Shown: in pieces, positions 54,415 through 64,000 of the stretch
Numbering within the stretch: the stretch's first letter is position 1
Layout: every line of letters begins with the position of its first letter
Assembly (NCBI GenBank): GCA_964017065.1
Contig: OZ024783.1
Span: 17,645,752-17,709,751 of the forward strand
From: Haliclona indistincta
Taxonomy: Eukaryota > Porifera > Demospongiae > Haplosclerida > Chalinidae
Length of the DNA stretch: 64,000 nucleotides
Direction: 5' to 3'
Position numbers and translations under genes: made by a program
Notes under the pieces: model-generated
Databases searched by the model: none
The model's input: the letters and a program-made list of their open reading frames with translations, nothing else
Told to the model about the DNA's origin: nothing

Positions 54415-57400
54415 TTAATTTGGTGGTTCACATGGTGATGTAATAGACAAAATAGCCTATTCAAACAAAAAGGAATTAAAATAAGGAAAATTACGAGCAA
54501 TACACTTACCAGCAACACTCTCAAGTCACTCAGCAATCCTCCGTGGCTCACATTTGGAACTGCTTGATATGAAAAATAATTCTGTTCCATATTCTGCCAT
54601 CTTAAACAAACCTCAGTGCCACGAGCTTCCACCAGTCCATCGCCCATACCATACACAACTTGAATACCCGTTATGTTTGAAATATTACCAGTCGGATAAG
54701 CAAGACGTACTGGAGTTGGTACACCAGTTCCTACCACACAATGCACAGACACATTGGGTGCCGGGTAACCAGCATTGATGTCTTCAGTACCCAGGTACAT
54801 CTGATAGCCGACCGGGTAACCAAGGTCATCAAAGATATCCTGATAGTCGTTAACAGTGTAGTTACGAACAGGTGTGCTGATTAGAACAGTATCATAGTAG
54901 ACAGAAGGCCGAGGTAGGAGCATTGAAACACCAGCGTAAGATCGAGTTACTTCTGCTGTGTTGCGCCAACCAGCAAGTTTGTTAATAGTAGGAGATCCCA
55001 ATACTAAAGATCCAAATGCAGAAGCCGTTCCACCAAACGGAGCAGCAATTGTGATGTAGGCATGGATATACTTATCTTTCCACTCTTGGCTGACCACATC
55101 ATTCAGGAAGTACAGCGAGACAAGACCTCCCATACTGTGTACGACTATAGTCACTCTCTCATTGTCACTGTCATTATACATAGTCTCCACTAGTGATTGG
55201 ACCTGTGAATAGTATCCACGTTGCTCCAGTTGAACTAAAAATAATAATAATAACTAATACATCTGTTTACAGAAGATCAAAAGAGAGTGCATGCATAATT
55301 ATACATAATTATACATCCATGCGATAATACCGTATACATTAGCCGGTTTTTTTTTCGCTGGTCAAACATTTCGTTAGCCAAATTTTGGCTGGGTCTTCAC
55401 AGAGCCACGTCACAGAACTTTATTTTTGGAAATCTAATTTTCAACCCGCACCAGCCGTTCGAAAATTAAATCAACATGAAAATAACCGGCTATACGGTAT
55501 ACACATTGCATGCCAAACCTGCTGAGAGTCTCCAGTCATATGGTGCAGCTCTTATTGTTGAACCACTCACATACCCTCGATTGACAAAGAAATTGATGAG
55601 GTTGTACATGTATGGAATTGCAGGTTTGGTGTCGTCATCACTTGCTCCGCTAGCGAGGTCTGCAACTGTTGTTGTTCTTCCAAACCCAGGAACTCGTATT
55701 TCAACACCTGGGGTGTTTGTGTATTCATTGGTAGCAGGATTGTAGACCAGGCTGTAGTTGAGAGGAAGATTAGCTTGTGCAATGGCGTGACAGTGACAGC
55801 GACAGTGGCAGTGACAATGACAGCGTCAGTGACAGCGATAGTGACAGTGACAGCGACAGTTACTATTAGCGATGTCAGAAACCGTAAATTTTTGAAAATA
55901 TTTTATACGTTTATATTGATTAAGTCAACGGCATATCGACAACAGTTACCGCGTCTCCAGTGAACAACGTATACGCTGTTTGATCGTTCGTAGGGCAAGT
56001 TAACATGCTAAAGCTGAATTTTGTTACGGCACGGTTTCTTTGTAAAATCATGTGTTCTAGAATTAATAATTATCTGCATGTGCAATATCGTTGTCAGTCA
56101 AAAATCGCTCTACTTTTGAAAACACATTATGCCTAAAAATTAATGTTAAGTTTCTTTGTGGAATCTATTGTATTTAAAGGTAAACCTGGTATAATTATAC
56201 TGTTTCTCTACATGATCGGCTTGTTTAGCATCGAATGTCAGACAATCAAGCTATTAGTTCTTCTGTTGCGGTCACAAGGATGCTAGTAGGTATACTCTCT
56301 CAGCAGAAAAAGATTGGCTGCCTGGATCGTATGCTTAGCGCAGCAATAGTTATCCACAAAGGAGCCATAAGCTAAGTGTTTGTAATTAAATGGGCGTAAC
56401 ATTACGTCACGTTGATTTACACAGGAAGTTTCCAGAGGAGGTTGGAAGCATTAATATTCAGTCATGTGACTTGTGGTTTGTGAATTCTCTCCAAATCAAA
56501 ATGTATGGCGAATCTTAGTTGTCAATTTTACGCTATTCTCTCCAATCTCTGGACAGAATTTAACGAATTTAGTATGAATCGAAAGCTCTTGCACAGCAGA
56601 TTACAAATATGCGATCTACCCGATCCAACCCAGGGGTTCCTGAGCTGCTATGGGCGAGAAAGTAGTGACGATTCTCAACTGTGGAAAACACTACAGTTAT
56701 TGTTCGTGCAAGCAATCAGCTTATTGACAAGCCTACTACAGACGTCCTGAAGCAAAATCTTGGCGTTTAAAACGGCGAGCGAAGAGACAGCTCCATTGTT
56801 ATCTGCAAAACCCAGTATACAGCTGACGAGGCCTGGTCAGAGCTAGAACTAAGAAAGTTGCTTAAATTTAAGCTGTTTCACAGAAGAAAGATTCCTGAAT
56901 CCAGAACAAGTGTGCTGTATACTGGAGTTGTGCTACTTCTTCCTAGATTTCACGACATACAAAGCACAGAAACTGGTGTGCAGTGCACTATACAAATAGC
57001 TAAACCAATGTTCTAAGATCATATCTTTAAGTAAGACCAGTAATCAAGCTCTACGCAATACCATTTCCACGAATGAGTTCTAGTGCTGTATGCTAGCGCC
57101 ATTGAGCCACGCCTCACGATGGAACGTTAGCTATGCTCATTCGAAATCACGTGCGCATAATAACAGCCTACAATCACGTGCGCATACTAATGCTTCCAAC
57201 CTCCTCTGGGAAGTTTCGGAGATTCCTATAGGCCATTGTTCGCGCAATTTATTCTATGTTGCTGTAACGCAACTATACATCATCGCGTACCGTTTTAAAG
57301 CTTTGAACCAGCTCTTTCACACGTTCGTAGTGTCAGATTAGTTCTAGTGAAAATAAAATTTCTCTGACATCTATAGGTTTACTTCCATCATAATTATCAT

Positions 57401-57782
57401 GAATCAAATTGTGCAAGCATTATGCTGCCAACACTGCTGTGCGTGTACACCATTGTGTTTTGGTATCTACAGTCACATTTAGCCATAATGATCTTACGTT
57501 AGCTCGTTCAGAAAGCAGTCTGTTAGTGTGCTAGCGCGTGTCGCATTGATCCAGAGTCCTGTCCAATCGGTGCTGCACCACTCACAGTTCGTCACTCTAG
57601 TCTCTAGTTGAGATGAAGTAAATCCTGGAACTGCAAATTGTGAATTCGTTAGGAGAGAGAGAGAGTCAGTCATTATCTTAATACTCAATCACTGAAAACT
57701 TACTCAAAAGAATAGGTGATCGGGCTGCTTGTGCTTTCAGCATGCAACTCGCAATGGTTAGTATTAGAATACTGATAGGCAT
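54415..57782 (-). CDS. LCAT/PLA2G15-like lipase-acyltransferase lacking the membrane anchor
   Basis: Exons 57782-57704, 57630-57498, 55751-55519, 55234-54510 and 54456-54415. The enzyme part is complete: signal peptide MPISILILTIASCMLKAQA, IPGFTSSQLETRV, GVEIRVPGFG, AAPYDWRLSAG, VVHSMGGLVSLYF, YGMGDGLVEARG, VPNVSHGGLLSD. Exon 2 is three codons shorter than in the other copies. In exon 5 one A is missing compared with 19738-19786 (CCACCAAATTAACACC), creating TAA after CEPPN. No membrane-helix exon is found in the next 400 bp. The predicted product is about 403 residues and soluble. Intron 2 (about 1.75 kb) has been expanded by a hAT-like element, and intron 3 contains a MITE. Confidence 0.8.
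55327..55502. mobile_element. MITE in LCAT intron 3
   Basis: ATACCGTATACATTAGCCGG at the left is mirrored by CCGGCTATACGGTATAC at the right. No coding capacity. The ends resemble those of 51824-51977. Confidence 0.55.
55783..55863. repeat. GTGACA/GCGACA hexamer repeat
   Basis: About 13 imperfect hexamer copies (GTGACAGCGACA, GTGGCA, GCGTCA) at the 3' side of LCAT intron 2 as seen on the plus strand. Confidence 0.85.
56433..57208. mobile_element. hAT-like element in LCAT intron 2 (776 bp)
   Basis: Flanked by GGAAGTTTC on both sides (56424-56432 and 57209-57217). Inverted ends CAGAGGAGGTTGGAAGCATT and its complement at 57188-57208; CAGAGG-type ends and a duplication of 8-9 bp fit hAT. Inside is an 81-codon open stretch (56505-56750) that I do not recognise as a transposase. 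Confidence 0.75.
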
Positions 57783-57901
57783 TCTGCCACTTCAGTGAGA
57801 GCTGTATGCTGTGCAATGCTGCTGTAAAGTCTAACAATAAGAATAACTAGTCCGCTAGCTGAAAGTCAAGTTGCGATCGTTCAGCACTGAACGAGTCCTG
57901 A

Positions 57902-57921
57902 TACGCGATATTATAGGCGAC
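57902..57921 (-). promoter_or_regulatory. Conserved upstream block of LCAT-like gene
   Basis: TACGCGATATTATAGGCGAC about 120 bp before the start codon of 54415-57782. Confidence 0.4.
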
Positions 57922-57942
57922 GAAGTATTTATGGGGTGTACA

Positions 57943-58103
57943 GCGGATCTTGCAATTGCAACAAAGCGGAAGTAACACGTTTTCTTACGTTGACCAATCA
58001 AACACGTGCTTCACTTCTCTGGTGCAGCAGACCCGCATGTGACCAGCCGTGTTTGATTGGTCGACGTATTACTTCCGCTTTGACTGTGGCGTTGCAAGAA
58101 CTC
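57943..58103. mobile_element. MITE, second copy of the GATCTTGCAAC family
   Basis: Related to 30779-30924: GGATCTTGCAATTGCAACAA and AGCGGAAGTAA at the left, TTACTTCCGCTTTGACTGTG and GCGTTGCAAGA at the right. The left end is diverged. It lies just upstream of the conserved promoter-like block of the LCAT gene. Confidence 0.6.
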
Positions 58104-59382
58104 TTCAAACCGCTGTATCACTACATCTGATGCCCGGATGTATTACGTCTTGGCAAGAATTCAGAGTACGCAAACGACGTCAATATACCCCGTCACAAGT
58201 TATACGCAAAGCTACATGTGTAATGATAATATTCACCGTTGTGCATGTAATGATATTCACAACATCAGTAATGATCGACAAAGCGATTTTATTATTATCA
58301 ACGAAGTGATGAAACGCAACAGAATACAGTACAGAAGAATCATAATACTGACATCAAGATCTAGAAGACCTATCCGTTTGCTGTACTGTCTCTGTTATGT
58401 ACTGATGTATGCTTTTGTGTTCAATTGTGTGGTTTTAATTTGTATTGCATTGTGTGCTTTCGTGTTCAATTGTGTTTGTGTTACATTAATTGGGTGCTTT
58501 GTGTTACATTGTGTGCTAAGTTTAGTGTTTCATCATCTCCAGAAACTTTAGAAATCTCCAGAAACGCCTATTTTATATCCTTCAACATATTATCAGCAGC
58601 TTTCCATATTTTATATACTTGTATACAGCTTGTATAACATTTAAATTTATCATTCAGCATTTTATCACTCAGTAAAACACACCACATGAGTTGTACATTA
58701 AAATTAAGCAATAACAATTAATTGTCCTTAACAATAGAAGACCTTCCCTGCAGGCAAACGTTACAGATTATGCTTGATGACAGAAAATCTCCCTAATAGG
58801 CATGTGACATGCCCATGTACTTGTATTAGGAAACTAGTAGCGGTATCATGTAGTTTTTCATATCTTGCTGTACTTCTTTTTTCTATGTTTGCGCCATACT
58901 AGGTATGTTAGGAATACTGGACGCAAATAGCGGCAAATACAGGGCACAAGTTAGAGGTGAATACTGGCACCATAAGGAGAAGGCCTTAAGGGTCTTGGGC
59001 AAGTAGTTCCTTCTAGTATATCATGTGATTACCATGGCAACAGTGGTGACGTAATACATCTGGGCATCAGATTAGTGAGGAGAGTATTTATGGGCTGGCG
59101 CCGAAGAGAAATAACAATAGCTATTATTAATTTTTAGTGGATCGCCTCGTTCATTCATTCATGAGGTACAACTGATACTGTAACTATAGTAAAACCATGA
59201 CAATAATAAAATGAATTAATAATTATTATTATTTTTTATGTTTAGAAAATCGAGCATAATTCTTATAGTGCTACTAGTACTATCACTGCTATCACAAACC
59301 AGTATACAAGCATTAGACTAGCCAAAAAACTGTCTGTCACCATAACATCAATAGGCTAACTATAATATAGCAGTACTGGATA

Positions 59383-61424
59383 CTAAACCAGATTTGACTT
59401 AGACGCCTTTTTGACTTGACAGCAGACACACCCACACACAGCTCCGATACCAACTCTACAACAGCAGCATATCAGCAGTGGAATGATGATGATTAGAGCA
59501 CAGATGATGAGCAATGCACCAATAACTCCTCCAACAATGGCTCCAATGTCAATGTCAACTATAACAAAATATTAAGCTTATAAAGAACATCATAATAATG
59601 CTTTGCTCTTACTTGGTGGTAATGATCGTGGTTGAGATATTGATGTAATAGACAAAATAGCCTATTCAATCAGCAAGAAAATAAGGATTTGTAAAATTAC
59701 AAGCAATGCACTTACTTGCAACACCCTTAAGTCGCTCAGCAATGCTCCGTGACTCACATTTGCAACAGCTTGATATGTGAAGTTGTATTGTTCCATATAC
59801 TGCCATCTTTTACAAACCTCAGTACCACGAGCTTCTACCCGTCCATCACCCGTACCATTCACAACTTGTATACCCGATATATTGGAAATATTACCAGTCA
59901 AATAAGCAAGACTTACTGCAGTTGGTACACCAGTTCCTCAGTACCACACAATGCACCGTCACATTGGGTGCTCGATAACCAGCATTGATGTCTTCAGTAC
60001 CCAGGTACATCTGGTAACTGTTTGGATAACCAATGTCATCAAAGATATTCTGATAGTCACTTGCAGTGTAGTTACGAACAGGTGTGCTGATTAGAACAGT
60101 GTCATTGTAGACAGAAGGCCGAGGGAGGAGCATTGAAATACCAGCGTAAGATCGAGTTACTTCTGCTGTGTTGCTCCCACCAGCAAGTTTGTTAATAGTA
60201 GGAGATCCCAATACTACAGATCCAAATGCAGAAGCCGTTCCACCAAAAGGACCAGCAATTGGGATGTAGGCATGGATATATTTATCCTTCCACTCTTGGC
60301 TGACCACATCATTCAGGAAATACAGTGAGATAGGACCTCCCATACTGTGTGAGACTATGGTCACTCTCTCATTATTGCTGTCATTGTACATAGTCTCCAC
60401 TAGTGATTGGACCTGTGAATAGTATCCACGTTGCTCCAGTTGAACTACGGATGATAAAAAAATATTATTAATATATCTGTTTACAGAGGATCGATTTAGG
60501 AGAGAGAGAGTCAATTTCTTTACTCATAAAAATAATTATACCAGTAATTTTAATCCATGCATACATGTATACATAATTATCGCATTCATTGTACCCTAAC
60601 CTGCTGAGAGTCTCCAGTCATATGGTGCTGCACGTATTGTTGATCCACTCACATACCCTCGTCTGACAAAGAAATCGACAAAGCCGCGCATGTATGGAAT
60701 TGTAGCTGTGGTGTCATCATCACTTGCTCCGCTAGCGAGGTCTGCAACTGTTGTTGTTCCTCCAAACCCAGGAACTCGTATTTCAACACCTGGTGTGTTA
60801 GTGTATTCATTGGTAGCAGGATTGTAGATCAGGCTGTAGTTTGAGAGAATGATTACTCTGTTTTGAATTTCGTAAACTTCATCATAGTTATCATGAATCA
60901 AATTGTGCAAGCATGATGCTACTAACACTGCTGTGCATGTAGACCATTGTGTTTTGGTATCTATAGTCACATTTAGCCATTGATCTTACGTTAGTTCGTT
61001 CAGAAAGCAGTCTGTTAGTGTGCTAGCGCGTGTCACATTGATCCAGAGTCCTGTCCAATCGGTGCAGCACTCACAGTTCGACTGTGCTGACGTCACTCTC
61101 GTCTCTAGTTGAGATGCCGTAAATCCTGGAACTGCACGTTGTGCATTCGTTGGGAGAGAGAATCAGCCATTATTATTAATATTTATTATTAGGGTAAAGT
61201 ACGCGCAATACAGCAACTTTATACAGCAAGGCGCAGTACCGTGACGCGCACTGCAGCAACTTCATTTGTAAAATACAGCTTGGCGAAGTTATTGTGAAGG
61301 AAATGTAGGAAAATATAACTGAAAAATAATGAATTGCAAACTTACTCAGAAGAATAGGTGATCGGGCAGCTTGTGCTTTCAGCATGCAACTCGCAATGGT
61401 TAGCATTAGAATACTGATAGCCAT
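59383..61424 (-). pseudogene. LCAT/PLA2G15-like gene with one frameshift (membrane-anchored type)
   Basis: Six exons: 61424-61346, 61131-60990, 60833-60601, about 60450-59722, 59661-59613 and 59558-59383. All motifs are present (IPGFTASQLETRV, GVEIRVPGFG, AAPYDWRLSAG, VSHSMGGPISLYF, NGTGDGRVEARG, VANVSHGALLSD, membrane helix IGAIVGGVIGALLIICALII and Cys-rich tail). In the catalytic exon, near 59937, four extra bases (TCCTCAGTACC where relatives have TCCTACC) shift the frame and bring in a stop before the Asp and His motifs. Everything else is intact, so the lesion is recent, or is a sequencing or assembly error. Intron 1 contains about 130 bp that the other copies lack. Confidence 0.75.
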
Positions 61425-61469
61425 TCTGCCACTTCAGTGAGAACTCCGCTAACTGAAGGCCAAGACATG

Positions 61470-61490
61470 TACGCGATATTATCAGGCGAC
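61470..61490 (-). promoter_or_regulatory. Conserved upstream block of LCAT-like gene (variant)
   Basis: TACGCGATATTATCAGGCGAC, the other copies' block with one extra C, about 45 bp before the start codon of 59383-61424. Confidence 0.35.
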
Positions 61491-61499
61491 AAAGTACTT

Positions 61500-64000
61500 G
61501 TATTTATTGGATATCACTACCGGATGTATTACGTCATGAACAATATTTTTGTGGTTGTACGTATTCTATAATACTGATGACGAAATATGTGTCAAAGTTT
61601 TGAGAGACTTCCTGTCTTCAAATAAATTATTGTTTGCAATGCTTACCAGGGAAGCTCTACTATTAATTTAATGTTAAGAACAATTGCTTATACTGATTAA
61701 TATCAATTGTTTTAAATTAATTTAAACGTTATGTGGTCAATAATAATAATAATCAATCTTCTGTATTCTGTTGTGTTTCATTGCTCTGTTGATCCATTGT
61801 GTGTTTGTGTGTGCTTTTGTGTTACATTATCTTTGGAATCTTTTATTTATTCATCATTGTCTATTTTACATTATCAACAGCTTTACGTTATCCATAACAA
61901 TTATTTTAATACTTTCTCTGAATTGCCAATCATAAACTTCTCCACACTTATTGTTTTATTACACTTGACCTTGATCTAAACCACTAACTGACCCTAATAG
62001 ATAAACCACTGTGTAGTGAGTCATGGTGCCATGGTTGGTGTCATGCAATGAGTCACATGACTCATTGCATGACACCATGACTCATTGCATGACCTCAGAG
62101 GCACGCCCACTCATTGCATGACCTATTATCATTCTGGTTAGACACAAGTATACCAAAGTTCTTAGAAAGTGCCTCTTGAGTTTCCTGGCATGCTGAAGTC
62201 AGCAAGTCAAAAAGGTTTGGGGCGATTAAACAAGCCATCAAATAGATGTAGAAATGTCCAGCATACACAGGTGCAGCAGAACAGGAGAGCAATTGCCCTC
62301 CCAAATATAAGCACCTAAGGTGCAGATGCCTCGGTGGAATGACACTACACAAGACATGAGATGACAACCTGTAAGACATGAAACCTGTAAGACATGAGAT
62401 GACACACATGATCTGATTCAGCACGTTTTGTCAGCTTTTATAAGAGCAGACAAAAGTTTTTGAAATCTGATTCGTTACAAGCGTTATATACAAATTCACC
62501 ATAGATCGGGCCACTGTTGCACTCAGTTCTTGGCAAGACATCTTGATCCGCTGGTTAGTTAGACGACTCTATAACCTTCTATGATGGCAGCGCAGCTTTG
62601 CGCTCCAGCCATACCGTGCAAATAGATCCCAGACCGGTCCGCACAGATTTGATGTGATCTGTGCTATCAGTAACTATGTCGCTGCATACCACCTCACAAT
62701 ATAGTTCCAGTAAAAAATAATATTTTCTTGCTCTTTGTGTCGTAACCGAGCGTGTAATATGGCAATAGTGTTAGCAGCAGATTATTATTAGCAGACAACA
62801 ACTACACAACTGACTTCTACAGAATCATCAGTGGTATTTATACAAATTGTGACGGAGACAGTTAGACTAGAGATGGACAATGGTTTACAATGATATTGTC
62901 CAGGGTGTACAGGGATGATATTGTCCAGAGGTTACATCCTGTCACACTCTTCTTTTACTAGCATGATCTTGAGTGCTTCATTGCAATAATAAAATTAGAC
63001 ATGTCTGAATTTGTCATGTAGCATAATGAGGGCAATTATGCTACAATTATCTAATTATGCTGAGAAACACATGACAAGTTATGGTACGTAGGTTTGAACA
63101 AGAGTACAATCTTCATCCGTTGCAATAATTATAGCTGACACACTCTATATCATGATCTAGAAGTAGTAAATTTTACTTACTTTGAAATACCAGCTAGATA
63201 AAAGCACTATTGAAATATGGGTGTACAATAACATGCTAAAGAGCATTAGTATCATTCTTCACATGAAGCTCGGTTTAATGCAAGTTTGTTGGTAGAAAAA
63301 TGTGTTAGTAGATATACCAACATAGTGGATAGAAAAATATATATCTTCATAAGCACAGCTCATGATCATAGTGGCTTTGTCCCTGGAAACTATGCAATGC
63401 TGTCTGCTACTTTAGATCTGATGTGCATCAAAATTTGAGAATGGGAAGACTCCCAACATTGAACAAAATTACCTAGGCACTTTGATCGTGTACTTTCACG
63501 CTATCTCGAACTTTGTTGTCCTTATCCGGTTCGTTGTGAGAAAATCTGAGTTCGTCAATTCTAAAAAATTGGGTGTTTGCAACTTAGACTGTCTACAACT
63601 ATCGTAGCCTGACTCACTAACAAATTAGTGTACACTCGAAATTAGGAAGATAGTGTACAAATGACGATTATTTGAAACTTCATCTGGTCTAATTTTTAGT
63701 TAATAGACTAATCAGTGTAGATTAACTGTATGACTGCAAAAGACATTAAAAAAATTTTATGCACAAGTAAGAATTTTAAACAAAAAGGCAATAAAAGATC
63801 TAAATACAGCAATAACACTAATAAACCTACACACAGTGCAAGTAATACGGGACAAGTTTTATACAAATAATCTTGATCAAATGAATGGTGCTAGCTATAG
63901 GTCATTTGTCAGAGGTGGGAGTGTTAAATAGTGTACCGAAGCTTGGATACTGAAACGTGTGCTGCGGCTGAGCATCAGAGCTGTGGTTTCGAGCTAGGTA
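61500..64000. other. Gene-poor right end
   Basis: Contains a near-perfect hairpin at 62037-62076, an inverted copy of the CCGAGGCATC repeat (62308-62347) and otherwise AT-rich sequence. No open stretch has a recognisable domain or splice context. The first few hundred bases resemble LCAT upstream spacer (TTTTATTTATTCATCATTGTCTA). Confidence 0.4.
62037..62076. repeat. Near-perfect hairpin, 19-bp arms
   Basis: GGTGTCATGCAATGAGTCA, a 2-base loop (CA), then the exact complement. A further partial copy (CATGACTCATTGCATGACC) follows twice to 62124, giving several alternative stems. Possibly ends of a small element. Confidence 0.8.

Noticed and set aside
56505..56750. 81-codon frame as an independent gene
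   Set aside because: Contained in a transposon with clear target duplications inside an LCAT intron, and with no recognised domain.

Overview
This is AT-rich eukaryotic nuclear DNA. The genes are split by short GT-AG introns, belong to tandem families, and sit among many short inverted-repeat transposons, minisatellites and SINE-like pieces. The gene content is a set of secreted fibrinogen-like proteins, membrane-anchored LCAT/PLA2G15-like acyltransferases, a Pmp-like beta-helix protein with a multi-pass membrane domain, and mitochondrial GatB. That mixture and the compact introns suggest a demosponge, most likely close to Amphimedon; this is an inference from gene style and was not checked against a database.

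Layout. 1-10.4 kb: minus-strand fibrinogen-like genes and relics (partial copy 1-362, relic 1985-2443, intact 3132-4174, relic 6240-6467, pseudogene 7114-8145, intact 9367-10428). 10.9-12.6 kb: a large fold-back element and two MITEs. 12.8-15.3 kb: plus-strand 3' half of GatB. 15.4-16.1 kb: a 30-bp minisatellite. 16.4-18.8 kb: an intact LCAT-like gene, followed by an LCAT tail joined to a broken fibrinogen-like gene (19.7-21.0 kb). 22-26.3 kb: a second fold-back element, a GAAATC-rich tract, a (CTGT)n array and a tRNA-derived SINE-like unit. 26.3-37.2 kb: the second fibrinogen-like cluster (intact 27550-28589 and 36161-37221, plus pseudogenes). 38.2-40.6 kb: second GatB 3' half, again followed by the 30-bp minisatellite. 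41.6-46.2 kb: a Pmp-like gene split by a TTAA-flanked element. 47.0-50.1 kb: a third fold-back element carrying three younger insertions. 50.5-61.4 kb: three more LCAT-like genes. 61.4-64 kb: no convincing gene.

The order fibrinogen-like relic, intact gene, N-terminal relic, second fibrinogen-like subgroup, intact gene, GatB 3' half, minisatellite, LCAT, LCAT occurs twice. The window is therefore best read as an old tandem segmental duplication with a unit of about 20-25 kb, followed by gene decay, local gene duplication and many independent insertions. Because the duplicates supply empty sites, several insertions can be dated relative to the duplication and their target-site duplications read directly.

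How the genes relate: the fibrinogen-like products are predicted to be secreted, and the LCAT-like enzymes to be luminal or extracellular lipases held by a C-terminal membrane segment. The Pmp-like protein looks like a large surface protein. GatB is an unrelated mitochondrial tRNA-amidation gene that was carried along. Exon borders below are from splice-site and homology reasoning and may be off by 1-2 bases.
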